DNA from: Prosthecobacter sp. | Lineage (GTDB): Bacteria; Verrucomicrobiota; Verrucomicrobiia; Verrucomicrobiales; Verrucomicrobiaceae | Direction: 5' to 3' | Assembly (NCBI RefSeq): GCF_014879935.1 | Contig: NZ_JACSRD010000165.1 | Location: 1 to 64,000 of the forward strand | DNA length: 64,000 bases | Shown here: in pieces, positions 6,766 to 16,320 of the stretch | How positions within the stretch are numbered: the stretch's first letter is position 1 | How the letters are laid out: each line of letters opens with the position of its first letter | The notes under the pieces: generated by a model | Told to the model about the DNA's origin: nothing | Databases searched by the model: none | The model's input: only the letters and a program-made list of their open reading frames with translations | Position numbers and translations under genes: made by a program

Positions 6766-8601
6766 ATGCGTTTCCTCGCTCCCAGCTACTTCCACTTTGC
6801 CTGGCTTGCTCTCATCCCGCTCGCACTGTGGTTGTTCCGCCGCCAGGCGAAGCGCGTGCCTGTTTCGACGCTGCTCTTCTTCAAATCACTCGCACGTGAG
6901 CATCAAGAGTCCGCCTGGCTGCGGCGGATCAAAAAGTGGCTCTCATTGCTGCTGACGTTGCTCGTGCTGCTCTTCGCCATCTTCGCCCTGGCACGGCCCA
7001 GCAGCAATCTGTCCGCCGACTCGCCCGGTGCTGTCGTCATCATCGTCGATTGCTCCGCCTCCATGGCCGCCAAGGATCAGCAAGGTCGCTCGCGGCTCGA
7101 TGAGGTGCGGCAGCGCGTGAAGAATCGTGTGCGTTCCCTGCCTGATCAGGTGGTGCTCTCGCTCATCAACTTCGATTCACGCCCGCGAGTGCTGCTTTCC
7201 CGCAGCCGGAACCGCCGGGAGTGCCTGCGGCTGCTGGATGAACTCACCCCCATGCCCGTCGAAGGCGATGTCGAGGCCGCGCTGAACGTCGCCAGACGAC
7301 TGGCCGATCTCGAATCACGCTCGCGTGTCTGGCTCGCGGCTGATTCCGCGCCCTCCGCCCCCCACGATCTTGATTTGATTCCGGCCGCTTTGGCAGAGCC
7401 GCTGAATGCGGGCATCACGGGCTTTCAGATTCGCGTCAGCCCTCTCGCTCGTGATCGATACGAGGCTTTTGTCAAAATCAGCGCCGCAGCCAGCAACGCC
7501 GCCAAAGTCACCTCGACGCTCGAGGTCTCGCTCGCCGGCCGGATCGCCCAGTTGCGGGAGCTGGAGCTCGCTCCAGGCGAGTCTTCCGCGCTCATCCTGC
7601 CTCTCGAAGGTCTGCGCGGCCAGCGGCTGGAGATGCGACTGACCACCGCAGGTGATTGTTTCGGCTGGGACGACGGACTTTCCGCCCCGCTGCCAAAAAC
7701 GAAGCCGCTGAGCGTCGCCTGGTTTGCCGAAAAGCCCGATCCCTTCACCGAACTCGCCCTTTCCTCACTCATCGAGGCTGGCCGCATCGAGATGAAGAAG
7801 GGCAATCCCGCCTCATGGCCGCCGAAGGAGTCGCCAGATGTGTTCGTCTTCGAAAACTGGCTGCCGAAAGACTGGCCTGCGGACAAACCGGTGATCGCGC
7901 TCACACCGCAGCAGAACGCCGGCCCGTTGCAGACCCGCCCCATGCGCGGTCTGCCGCATGACAGCGTCCGCGCGGTGCAGCCGGATCACCCAGTGCTTTT
8001 CCGCGTCAGCAACAGCCGCATCGCCATCACCCAAACCACCGTGCTCGATCTTCCGGTGTCCATCGAGCCGTTGTGGATCGCCGGCAACGAGCCCGTGCTC
8101 GCCGCAGGCGAATCCAACGGCCAGCGTCTCGTGGTCACGGCATTCTCTCCCGCACAGTCTGAGCAACTCGCCCTGCTTCCTTCCTTCCCGCTCGTTCTCG
8201 GAAACTCGCTCTACTGGTGCGCGGAGAACAGCCAGGCGCTCGCCGACATCCGCACTCTGCACACCGGCGCGATGCTTGGCGCTGACGGCCTCGTGCAGTG
8301 GCATGCATGGGATGGCTCACAATTCATCGACACCTCCGATGATCCGGCCAATGGCCTCCTGACGCTCAACCGCATCGGCACCTGGGAAACGGGAGGCGAT
8401 CGCAGCGGTTCCTGTGCTTTGATCTCCGATGCTGAGACGCATCTGCCGAAACAGGACCCTCAGACCGTCGCCTCCCCCCAGCAGGCGTCCCAGATCGTCA
8501 CAGCGACGGCTTTCAGCACTTGGCCGAAACGTTTGATCTGGCTGGTGATCGCCCTGCTGCTGCTGGAAAGCTTCCTTTTCCATCGCAAAGCAGTGTATTG
8601 A
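6766..8601 (+). CDS. BatA-like membrane protein with VWA domain
   Basis: A 611-residue protein of the aerotolerance (Bat) type. Residues 1-25 form a first membrane segment with the typical FHFAWLALIPL motif of the BatA N-terminal domain, and residues ~55-78 form a second. A VWA domain follows, with MIDAS D95-C-S-A-S. A long beta-rich region comes next, and a C-terminal membrane helix (RLIWLVIALLLLESFLF) ends the protein. Bat/VWA proteins usually sit with MoxR ATPase and DUF58 genes; none of these is within the window, so its operon partners are elsewhere or absent. The ATG at 6766 is preferred to a TTG three bases earlier. Confidence 0.85.
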   Translation: MRFLAPSYFHFAWLALIPLALWLFRRQAKRVPVSTLLFFKSLAREHQESAWLRRIKKWLSLLLTLLVLLFAIFALARPSSNLSADSPGAVVIIVDCSASMAAKDQQGRSRLDEVRQRVKNRVRSLPDQVVLSLINFDSRPRVLLSRSRNRRECLRLLDELTPMPVEGDVEAALNVARRLADLESRSRVWLAADSAPSAPHDLDLIPAALAEPLNAGITGFQIRVSPLARDRYEAFVKISAAASNAAKVTSTLEVSLAGRIAQLRELELAPGESSALILPLEGLRGQRLEMRLTTAGDCFGWDDGLSAPLPKTKPLSVAWFAEKPDPFTELALSSLIEAGRIEMKKGNPASWPPKESPDVFVFENWLPKDWPADKPVIALTPQQNAGPLQTRPMRGLPHDSVRAVQPDHPVLFRVSNSRIAITQTTVLDLPVSIEPLWIAGNEPVLAAGESNGQRLVVTAFSPAQSEQLALLPSFPLVLGNSLYWCAENSQALADIRTLHTGAMLGADGLVQWHAWDGSQFIDTSDDPANGLLTLNRIGTWETGGDRSGSCALISDAETHLPKQDPQTVASPQQASQIVTATAFSTWPKRLIWLVIALLLLESFLFHRKAVY

Positions 8602-8616
8602 AACTTGTTCACAGCC

Positions 8617-8691
8617 GTTTCGTTTATTCACACGAAACAAGCCTCAAAAAATCCCACATCTTGGTTAGGATCCCCTAACAAACCCCAAGAT
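8617..8691 (+). promoter_or_regulatory. Two inverted repeats in the smc upstream region
   Basis: The 190-base gap before smc is AT-richer than its surroundings and holds two hairpin-forming elements: GTTTCG (8617-8622) with CGAAAC (8633-8638), and a nested pair ATCTTGG-TTAGG (8658-8669) with CCTAA (8674-8678) and CCAAGAT (8685-8691). Neither has a T tract. They could be operators or a structured leader; no known site is recognised. Confidence 0.4.
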
Positions 8692-8791
8692 AGGGTGAAA
8701 AATCGGGTTCAGGGTTGCAGCCTCTCGGCCTGAAATGGTTCTGTCCACCTCAGAACCTCCTTCGTCAGCTTCACGCGCACCTTTTCCTGCC

Positions 8792-11700
8792 ATGTATCTC
8801 AAAAGCCTCACTCTCCACGGCTTCAAGTCCTTCGCCGACAAGACTCACTTTGAATTCCACAAAGGTGTCACAGGGATCGTCGGCCCGAACGGATGCGGCA
8901 AATCCAACGTGGTCGATGCCATCCGTTGGGTGCTCGGTGAAACCTCCGCCAAGGCCCTGCGTGGCGATGAAATGGCGGACGTCATCTTCAACGGCACCGA
9001 CAAACGCAAGCCCGTCGGCCTTGCGGAAGTCACCCTCACCATGGCGGACTGCGAGCAGGCACTGAACGTCGATTTCAACGAAGTGTCCCTCACCCGCCGC
9101 GTGTTCCGCGACGGCCGCAGCGAGTATCGCCTCAACAACACCGTCTGCCGTCTCAAGGACATCCATGATCTCATCGCCGGCACCGGGATCGGCCGCGCAG
9201 CCTACTCGATCATGGCTCAGGGCCAGATCGACATGCTTCTCAGTTCGAAGCCGGAAGACCGCCGCACGGTGTTTGAAGAGGCTGCTGGCATCACCAAGTT
9301 CAAATCGCAGAAGAAGGAAGCCCTGCGCAAACTCGAATACACCGAGGCAAACCTCCTCCGCGTCGCCGACATCATCGCCGAGGTGAAGCGCCAGATGGGC
9401 AGCCTGCAGCGCCAGGCCGCCAAGGCCCGCCGCTATCAGGCTCTGCTGGAAGACACGCGTCTCCTCGACACGCATCTGGCTCACAAGCAGTACACGGAAT
9501 TCTCCGGCGAGAAATCCGAGACGGAAAACCAGGTCCGCATGCTCACCACTCAGCTCGATGAGGTGCAGCGTGATCTTCAGACCTCCGAAACCGAGGCGGC
9601 ACAGACCCGCGAGGCCTATCACGCCATCGAATCCCAGATCAGCCACCTCCGCCAGCAGGCGCAGGAGCTCCGCTCGCAGATGCAGAGCGCCGAAGGCCGC
9701 ATCGGCTTCAATCGCGAGCGCAATGAGGAGCTGGAGGGCCGCATCAAGCAGAACGACGAGCAGATCAGCGCCAGCCAGCAGCTTCTCGACGAGGCGCGGC
9801 ATCAAATGGCCATCGCCGACGAGCAAGTGCTCACCATCCGGGAGAACATCGAGAACCGTCAGCAGGCAGTCAACGAGCACAACAGCCTGCATCAGAGCAT
9901 CCTTCCGGAGCGCGGCCGCCTGGAGAGCGAACGCCGTGCCGTGCGCGAGTCGATCCGCCAGTTTGAAGGCCAGATCGCCGCCTCAGATGCCCGTGCGCAA
10001 AGCCTGGGCAACCAGATCAGCGCCGACCGCCAGCGCCACGAAACCCTGGGCCGCGAACGTCAGGCCGCCGCGCAGGCGAAGGAGGCCAGCCAGATCGAAT
10101 ACGACGAGCTTCAGCGCCAGATCCAGGAGCTGGAGGAGACACGCAACGAACTCGACGAAAAAGCCAAGGAGTGCGCCCGTGAGATCATCGAAAAACGCCG
10201 TCAGCGCGATTCGATGCATCAGGAGCTGAACGAGCTTCAACGCAGCGTCACCCAACGCAAATCACGGCTCGAAGTCATCGAGCAACTCCTGCAAAAGGGC
10301 GAAGGGCTGCCCGAAGGCACCCAGAGCGTGCTCCGTGGCCTCGACAATCCGGACGTGTATTCCACCGGCGTGCGAGGTCTGCTGGCTTCCAGCATCGAAG
10401 TGACGGACCCCGCCTTCATTCCCGCCGTGGAGGCCGCGCTGCGTGATCATCTGCAGGCCGTTCTTCTCACCGAAAGCGAACTCGCCGCCCAGATCGTGGA
10501 TCGTCTCAACGATCACAAGATGGGGCGCGCCACGCTCTTCCCGCAGGACTTCTGCAATCTCCACCGCAACGGCGACCGCGAGCTCATGCCCGCCGGTGCC
10601 ATCGCCTGGGCGACCGACAAGGTGCGCGTGAAGACCGGCGTGCAGAGCCTCATCGATCATTTGCTGCACAACGTGCTCGTCGTCGATGACATGCACACCG
10701 CATTGCGTCTGAAGCGCGAAATGCCGCACCTCGCCATCGCCACGATGCGCGGCGAATTCATCACCACCGACGGCATCATCTACGGCGGAGCGTCAAAGCA
10801 GGAGGAATCATCCACGCTTCGACGCGAGGCGGAGGTGCGCCAGCTCCGCACCGAGGTCGAAGCGCTCGATTTCCAGCTCCTGGAGAAGGAGGAGGCGCTT
10901 CAGCAACTGAACGCGCAGCTCGAAGACCAGCAGCGTGAGGAAATCACCCTGCGCGAGCAGAGCCAGCGTGCGCGCGAAGGCTTCTCACAGCTTCAGGGCA
11001 AGACCTCCGTCGTCCAGCGTGCCCTCCAGCAGGCCGTGGCGAAGCTGGAAAGCGTGGAATGGGACCAGGCGCAGATCGATGAGCGCATTGGCGGCTCTGA
11101 AAGCCAGATCAGCCAGATGCGCGAAGCCTCCGCCATCGCCCAGGAACAGCTTGAAGGCTCCCGCGTCCGCGAAGCGGAGCTGGAAGTCGAGATGGAGTCC
11201 TTCCTGCGTCGCGAACTCGAATCCAGCGAGCGTCTGAACGAACTGCGCACCTCGCTGGCCCTCGAACAGAGCGCCTTGCAGTCCCTCGAACGCCAGAAAG
11301 CCCCCATGGCCTCCCGTTTGCAGGAGCTGCAGGTGGCCGTGGAGCGTTACGACCAGGAGATCAACACCTGGCGCATGCGCATCAATCAAAGCGAGGCCGA
11401 AAACGTCCGCCTGAACGAGCAGATCGAGTCCCAACGTGGTGCCATCGGCGCCATCGAGGACCACTTGAACTCGAAGAGCGACGAACGTGCCGCCTTCTTC
11501 GAAAAAGTGTCCGAACTCGAAACGCGGCTCGTCGGCCTGCGCCAGAGCTACAACGGCCTCAACGAGTCGCGCAACCGCGCCGAGGTCACCCTCACCCGTG
11601 TCGATCTCCGCCTCGAAAACCTCATCAACCAGGTTCAGGAGCGCTACTCCTTCCACATCGAGGCCTTCGAGCCCGATTACCACGTGCTCATGGTCACGAT

Positions 11701-12799
11701 CGAGGAGCAGAAGAAGAATCGCAATCGTGGCAAGCGCGGTGCAGCCAGCGCTGCGGAATCCGAGAACGCAGACTCGGGCGAAGACACGGTTGCAGCCGAA
11801 TCTGCCGAAGTCGAAACACCTGAAGCCGAGGAGAAGCCTGAGATTCGTGGCATTTCCAACCGCGATGATGAAGTGGACATCGACGATGTCGTCGTTCCGG
11901 GCCAGGAGGCTGAACCCGACTGGGCGTTCGTCATGGAGGTCGTCTATGAACTCCGCCAGAAGCTCGAAGGCATCGGCCCCGTGAACCTGGATGCCATCCA
12001 GGAGTTCGAAGAACTGGAGGAGCGTCATCGCTTCCTCGAAACGCAGCACGGCGACCTCGTGAAGTCGAAGGAGGAGCTGCTCCAGGTGATCGCGAAGATC
12101 AATGAGACCACGAAGACCATGTTCAGCGAGACCTTCCAGCTCGTGCGTGGCTACTTCCAGAACAACTTCAAGGAGCTCTTCGGTCCGCAGGCCAAGGCGG
12201 ACCTGATGCTGATCGATGAAGGCGATCCGCTCGAGTCCGGCATCGAAATCATCGCCAAGCCGCCGGGCAAAAAGCTCCAGACCATCAGCCTCCTCTCCGG
12301 TGGCGAGCGCAGCATGACCGCCGTGGCGCTGCTGTTCTCGATCTATCAGGTCAAACCCTCGCCCTTCTGCGTGCTGGACGAGCTGGATGCCCCTCTCGAC
12401 GAGACCAACATCGGCCGCTTCCTCAAGATGCTCGACAATTTCATCGACAACTCCCAGTTCATCATCGTCACGCACAACAAGCGCACCATGAGCCGCGCGG
12501 ATGTCATCTACGGCGTCACCATGCAGGAGTTCGGCGTGTCGAAGCCTGTCGGCGTCCGCATGACCACCGAGGACACCCGCACTTTGAAGAAGTCGGACCA
12601 GGAACTCGCCCTCGAAGCGCCAGCGAAGCCGAAACGCGGCCGCAAAGCCGCCGATTCGGACGAAGCAGAGGCCACAGACGACGAGTCCACCGATGCAGCA
12701 GCCGAAGACGAGGAGCCAAAGAGCGAACTCGATGCCGAGCAGGAACGCCTGACCGCCATCGAGGAGCGCGAGGAACAGTCCCCTGCGGTGCTGGTGTGA
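8792..12799 (+). CDS. smc: Chromosome segregation protein SMC
   Basis: The ATPase core of the condensin-like complex that loops and segregates the chromosome. The 1335-residue product has the N-terminal GFKSFA and Walker A GPNGCGKSN (31-39), Q-loop QGQID, two long coiled coils, a hinge at about residues 515-660, and the C-terminal signature LLSGGERS near 1167 followed by Walker B CVLDELDAPLD. The ATG at 8792 is chosen because MYLKSLTLHGFKSF is the canonical start. It is longer than the usual ~1150-1200 residues because of an acidic insertion at about 970-1046 and an acidic/basic tail from about 1262. A terminator follows. Confidence 0.96.
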   Translation: MYLKSLTLHGFKSFADKTHFEFHKGVTGIVGPNGCGKSNVVDAIRWVLGETSAKALRGDEMADVIFNGTDKRKPVGLAEVTLTMADCEQALNVDFNEVSLTRRVFRDGRSEYRLNNTVCRLKDIHDLIAGTGIGRAAYSIMAQGQIDMLLSSKPEDRRTVFEEAAGITKFKSQKKEALRKLEYTEANLLRVADIIAEVKRQMGSLQRQAAKARRYQALLEDTRLLDTHLAHKQYTEFSGEKSETENQVRMLTTQLDEVQRDLQTSETEAAQTREAYHAIESQISHLRQQAQELRSQMQSAEGRIGFNRERNEELEGRIKQNDEQISASQQLLDEARHQMAIADEQVLTIRENIENRQQAVNEHNSLHQSILPERGRLESERRAVRESIRQFEGQIAASDARAQSLGNQISADRQRHETLGRERQAAAQAKEASQIEYDELQRQIQELEETRNELDEKAKECAREIIEKRRQRDSMHQELNELQRSVTQRKSRLEVIEQLLQKGEGLPEGTQSVLRGLDNPDVYSTGVRGLLASSIEVTDPAFIPAVEAALRDHLQAVLLTESELAAQIVDRLNDHKMGRATLFPQDFCNLHRNGDRELMPAGAIAWATDKVRVKTGVQSLIDHLLHNVLVVDDMHTALRLKREMPHLAIATMRGEFITTDGIIYGGASKQEESSTLRREAEVRQLRTEVEALDFQLLEKEEALQQLNAQLEDQQREEITLREQSQRAREGFSQLQGKTSVVQRALQQAVAKLESVEWDQAQIDERIGGSESQISQMREASAIAQEQLEGSRVREAELEVEMESFLRRELESSERLNELRTSLALEQSALQSLERQKAPMASRLQELQVAVERYDQEINTWRMRINQSEAENVRLNEQIESQRGAIGAIEDHLNSKSDERAAFFEKVSELETRLVGLRQSYNGLNESRNRAEVTLTRVDLRLENLINQVQERYSFHIEAFEPDYHVLMVTIEEQKKNRNRGKRGAASAAESENADSGEDTVAAESAEVETPEAEEKPEIRGISNRDDEVDIDDVVVPGQEAEPDWAFVMEVVYELRQKLEGIGPVNLDAIQEFEELEERHRFLETQHGDLVKSKEELLQVIAKINETTKTMFSETFQLVRGYFQNNFKELFGPQAKADLMLIDEGDPLESGIEIIAKPPGKKLQTISLLSGGERSMTAVALLFSIYQVKPSPFCVLDELDAPLDETNIGRFLKMLDNFIDNSQFIIVTHNKRTMSRADVIYGVTMQEFGVSKPVGVRMTTEDTRTLKKSDQELALEAPAKPKRGRKAADSDEAEATDDESTDAAAEDEEPKSELDAEQERLTAIEEREEQSPAVLV

Positions 12800-12825
12800 G
12801 GCTCCTTCGCAATCCATGAACAAAG

Positions 12826-12857
12826 AGGCCTTCGGCATGTGCTGAAGGCCTTTTTGT
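12826..12857 (+). terminator. Rho-independent terminator after smc
   Basis: AGGCCTTC (12826-12833) pairs perfectly with GAAGGCCT (12844-12851) around a 10-base loop and runs into TTTTTGTTT. It lies 27 bases after the smc stop codon. Confidence 0.88.
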
Positions 12858-12882
12858 TTGTCACGCGGCGCTGTTCCGGCTC

Positions 12883-14316
12883 ATGTCGGGCATGACTTTC
12901 ACGATCGAAGCCTTCCACTTCCACGTCCTGCCGATGCGGACGCGGTTTCCGTTCAAGTATGGCATCGCCAGCATGAGCGCACTGCCGCATCTGTTTGTCA
13001 CGGCGGATCTGGTGGTCGATGGGGAGCCTGTTCAGGGATTGGCGAGCGAAGGACTGCCGCCGAAGTGGTTCACGAAGGATCCGGACACCTTGTTCGAGGT
13101 GGATCTGGCTGAAATGCTGGCGGTGATCCAAAATGCCTCGCGCATCGGACGGCTGGCAGGTGAAAAGGGCACCAGCTTCTTTGCCTGGTGGAGGAATCTC
13201 TATGCCGAACAGGAAAGCTGGTCGCAGGTGCGGTCTGTTCCATCCTTGCTGGCAAATCTGGGCGTCAGCTTGATCGAGCGTTCCGTTCTCGACGGGCTGT
13301 GCAAGGCCTTGGGCCAGCCGCTGCATGCGGTGCTGCGAACCGATGCGTTGAAGATTGATCTCGGCAGTGTTCGTGAGGAACTGCGCGGCATGCGCATCAC
13401 AGATGTGATTGCCGCCGAGCCGCTGTCACGTGTCCATGCGCGTCACACCATCGGCCTTGGCGATGCCTTGACGGCTGCGGATGGAAGTCTGGACGACGGA
13501 CTGCCTTTCACGCTGGAGGAATCCATCCGCGCCTATGGCCTGCGTTACTTCAAGATCAAGGTCTGCGGCAAGCTGGACGCGGACCTGCCGCGCTTGCGAG
13601 ACATCAGCCGCATTCTCACTTTGAACTGCCCTGACGGCTTCCACTCCACGCTGGATGGCAACGAGCAGTTCTACGATCTGGCGTCGTTCTGCGAATTCCA
13701 TGAAGCCCTGCGGGCGGACCCGGCGCTGGAGCCGCTTTTCCGCAGCATTTTGCTCATTGAACAGCCGCTGCATCGCTCAAAGGCGCTCACTGAAGAGGTG
13801 CGGTCCGGCCCGGGCATGATCATCGACGAGAGCGATGGTTCCTTGAAGGATCTGCCGCTGGCCTTGGACCTCGGCTATCGCGGCACGAGCCACAAGAACT
13901 GCAAAGGCATCGTGAAGGGCCTCGCGAATGCCGCGTTGCTCAATAAGCGGGGCACCAGCATCCCCGGCGGGCCGATTTTGAGTGGCGAGGACCTGGCGGG
14001 GATGGGACCGGTGGCGATGCTGCAAGATTTGAGCATGGCAGCACTGCTCGGGATCACCCACCTGGAGCGAAACGGCCATCACTACTTCCGCGGGCTGAGC
14101 ATGTATCCGCAGGAGATCCAGGAAGCTGCGTTGCAGGCGCATGCTGGCTTCTACCACCGGCATGCGGAGGGCTTCCCCACCCTCCGCATCGGCCAAGGGG
14201 TGCTGGACACAGGCACGCTCAACGCGGCTCCTTTTGGCTGCGGCATGGAGATCGATGCCAGCCGGTTCGAGCCTCTCAATGATTGGATCAAACGTGGCGG
14301 CATGAACGAACTGTGA
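12883..14316 (+). CDS. Enolase-superfamily enzyme (muconate lactonizing/mandelate racemase-like)
   Basis: A 477-residue member of the enolase superfamily, whose enzymes abstract a proton alpha to a carboxylate at a Mg2+ site. The catalytic layout is visible: K224-x-K226 (FKIKV), metal ligands D258 (LDGNE), E293 (LIEQPL) and D315 (IIDES), and a lysine-bearing strand SHKNCKG (K338/K341) opposite. That two-lysine pattern belongs to the muconate-lactonizing/epimerase subgroup. It is longer than typical members (~350-400) owing to an N-terminal extension. The substrate cannot be predicted. A second ATG at 12892 could be the start. It is flanked by the smc terminator and a convergent gene. Confidence 0.85.
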   Translation: MSGMTFTIEAFHFHVLPMRTRFPFKYGIASMSALPHLFVTADLVVDGEPVQGLASEGLPPKWFTKDPDTLFEVDLAEMLAVIQNASRIGRLAGEKGTSFFAWWRNLYAEQESWSQVRSVPSLLANLGVSLIERSVLDGLCKALGQPLHAVLRTDALKIDLGSVREELRGMRITDVIAAEPLSRVHARHTIGLGDALTAADGSLDDGLPFTLEESIRAYGLRYFKIKVCGKLDADLPRLRDISRILTLNCPDGFHSTLDGNEQFYDLASFCEFHEALRADPALEPLFRSILLIEQPLHRSKALTEEVRSGPGMIIDESDGSLKDLPLALDLGYRGTSHKNCKGIVKGLANAALLNKRGTSIPGGPILSGEDLAGMGPVAMLQDLSMAALLGITHLERNGHHYFRGLSMYPQEIQEAALQAHAGFYHRHAEGFPTLRIGQGVLDTGTLNAAPFGCGMEIDASRFEPLNDWIKRGGMNEL

Positions 14317-14344
14317 TGCGGATCACCGAAGCCGAGGAGAGCCC

Positions 14345-15055
14345 TCAGTGGTGGGCGCCCTCAGGATTCCGCTCGATCTCCGGACTGGCCCGGCGCTGCG
14401 GAGCTGCCCTGACCGAGCGGGGCGTGGGAGCGACGACCACGCCCGGAGCGCGCGTGGCACCGCCGGCGAGTTCCTCATCCGCCCGACCGGATGTCACACC
14501 CGTCGTCGTTCCGATGGAACGGCTGGTGCTTTCCTCCCGCTCGGCGGCAAAACTGCTCCCCTCCTCGCGGTCATCCATCGTCCCACGAAGATAGGCTGTG
14601 ACCGTGCGGCCAAGATTCTGCCGGAGGTGCTCTGCCATGCGCGTTTCATCGCGAAGGATGGACTCGCAGGTGTCCACGATCTCCAGCATCTGCGCTTCCT
14701 TTGCCGCGGCGATCAAAGCCGTGTAACAGGCCACCTCAAAGTGCTCTGACGCATAGGCGGCGAGGAGGCACTTCACCTGCTCGACCTTGGCAAACATGAC
14801 GCTGGCCCCCTTCATCCACTCCATGCCCTGGGCCATCATCGTTTTCAGAGTGGAGGTGTCATCCCCCAACTGGTGGAGGCAGTTCCGCACAGCCTCGGCA
14901 TGAGCCTGGGTTTCGCCGAGATGGGCGTTGGCACGATCACGCGTGGTCATCGGCAGCTTGTCGTTGTCGATCTGCTTTTGAAGGGCCATTTCCATGGCTT
15001 TTTCCATGGCATAGGCATCGCGCAGCCAGTCGATCAGTTCTTCTTTGGTTTTCAT
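14345..15055 (-). CDS. DUF892 (YciF-type) ferritin-like protein
   Basis: A 236-residue protein. The first ~165 residues form a ferritin-like four-helix domain with the YciE/YciF pattern (EELIDWLRDAYAMEKAME..., ETQAHAEAV near residue 50, YASEHFEVACYTAL near 110, DETRMAEHL near 145). Carboxylate and histidine pairs on the helices would bind a di-metal centre. A low-complexity Ser/Thr/Arg/Pro-rich tail of about 70 residues follows. The ATG at 15055 opens the domain; longer in-frame extensions have no family similarity. YciF-type proteins are linked to osmotic, desiccation and oxidative stress. It lies 137 bases after a PRC-barrel gene on the same strand. Confidence 0.88.
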   Translation of the reverse strand: MKTKEELIDWLRDAYAMEKAMEMALQKQIDNDKLPMTTRDRANAHLGETQAHAEAVRNCLHQLGDDTSTLKTMMAQGMEWMKGASVMFAKVEQVKCLLAAYASEHFEVACYTALIAAAKEAQMLEIVDTCESILRDETRMAEHLRQNLGRTVTAYLRGTMDDREEGSSFAAEREESTSRSIGTTTGVTSGRADEELAGGATRAPGVVVAPTPRSVRAAPQRRASPEIERNPEGAHH

Positions 15056-15192
15056 GAGGAATGGAGGTGGTTGGTTGAAGAGGGTGAAAACAAATCGCTC
15101 AGTGAACAGGGCTTGAACGTCAGGCGGTGCCATGAAGCCCTTCTCGGGAATCATGGCACCACCTCGGTTCACGCAAACGATCCGTCGTGTCC

Positions 15193-16131
15193 TCACCGCG
15201 CGGGACGCTGCCGTCGCACCTCGACGCGAGGGGAACTGTGGAAGAGGTCCCGCAGGGTGCCTGTCATGGTGTCAGGACGAGCCTGGGCATTCTGCGCTGC
15301 GTTCACCTCGGTGTAGTAGGAGTCCGTGCGACCGTCCGAGAACATGAAGTGCGGCTGCTCCTTCAAACCGGCGAAGGTCTCATTGATCAGCAGGCCGTCG
15401 TGCCGGGCGTTGTAGCGCAAGGCTGACGGTTGAAGAACATGGCGGCCCGTGCCGCCCATGGCGAAGGTGTTGTCCACCACCTTCACGATCCGTCCGCCTG
15501 GCAGGTCCATCAGAAGGGTGCCCACCTTGCCCATGTAGCGGCCCTGCAGGTTGCGAATCTCCATCTTGTGAATCGTTTCGGTGGTGTGCACGAAACCCAG
15601 CGAGGGGCGGCCTTTCCTGTGCCCCGCATGAGAGAACCACGGATCAATGCCGAAATAGCGGCTCACCGCTGCCACGCGCTCCGGGCGTGAGGCGGTGGAC
15701 ACTTGCGACATGCGGATCTGTGGCGCGGCGATGAAGCGTGCCTTGCTGACGTTCAGCCGGGCGATCTCGGCGGTCGGACTGAAGGTCAGGGCCGTTGGAG
15801 GCACCGGGGTCACCCTGTCGCCACCATTCCAGAACCCTCCGCCAGAAGAGATCAAGACCTCGACCAACCGGGCATTTTCCATGTCGGCGGTGATGGCTTT
15901 GATCTCGCCAAGCCGCTCATTCTGTAAGTTCCAGACGTCCATGCCGATGATTTCGGTGAAGCGTGTCACCGGGCTGTAGATCTCGCCATTCGGCTGCGGT
16001 GTGCCGGCGGTGCCGCCGCCGTAGATCGTGACTCCGGGCATCTCGACACCGGACGTCGCCGCGTTTTGCGCGTGCAGACAGAAGCAGGAGGCAGCGAGGA
16101 GGCTGCCAATGAAGGTGGGGTTCAGTTTCAT
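15193..16131 (-). CDS. Exported protein with two PRC-barrel-like domains
   Basis: A 312-residue protein with a signal peptide (hydrophobic residues 8-19, cleavage near LHA-Q). The first domain at about residues 60-140 (MDVWNLQNERLGEIKAI...) is a clear PRC-barrel. A second related barrel lies at about 205-280 (EIRNLQGRYMGKVGTLLMDL...). PRC-barrels are small beta domains seen in stress-related envelope proteins and in RNA or electron-transfer proteins. The start at 16131 is the ATG that opens the signal peptide. Next to the DUF892 gene it suggests a shared stress role, by context only. Confidence 0.82.
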   Translation of the reverse strand: MKLNPTFIGSLLAASCFCLHAQNAATSGVEMPGVTIYGGGTAGTPQPNGEIYSPVTRFTEIIGMDVWNLQNERLGEIKAITADMENARLVEVLISSGGGFWNGGDRVTPVPPTALTFSPTAEIARLNVSKARFIAAPQIRMSQVSTASRPERVAAVSRYFGIDPWFSHAGHRKGRPSLGFVHTTETIHKMEIRNLQGRYMGKVGTLLMDLPGGRIVKVVDNTFAMGGTGRHVLQPSALRYNARHDGLLINETFAGLKEQPHFMFSDGRTDSYYTEVNAAQNAQARPDTMTGTLRDLFHSSPRVEVRRQRPAR

Positions 16132-16320
16132 GGGGGGCTTGCAGTGGGGGGGTATCAGCGCACCCGCCGGACTTTGGCACCCACCCAATGGGAGCCTGGC
16201 CCGACGACCGCTTCGCATGAGAGTTCGCAGAGCGTGATCTCACGCGCTGTCAGTTCAGACTCCGGTCCGCAGGTCAGAGTTGAAGGGTGCCGCAGAATCA
16301 GACTTTCCCGGATGAACGGC

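Noticed and set aside
10985-12838. 617-codon minus-strand open frame opposite smc
   Set aside because: It mirrors smc codons in a GC-rich gene and has low-complexity Leu/His/Val composition with no motif.
16132-16320. Possible small gene between the PRC-barrel and GT4 genes
   Set aside because: Short frames here lack a recognisable start or family similarity and mostly extend out of neighbouring coding sequence.
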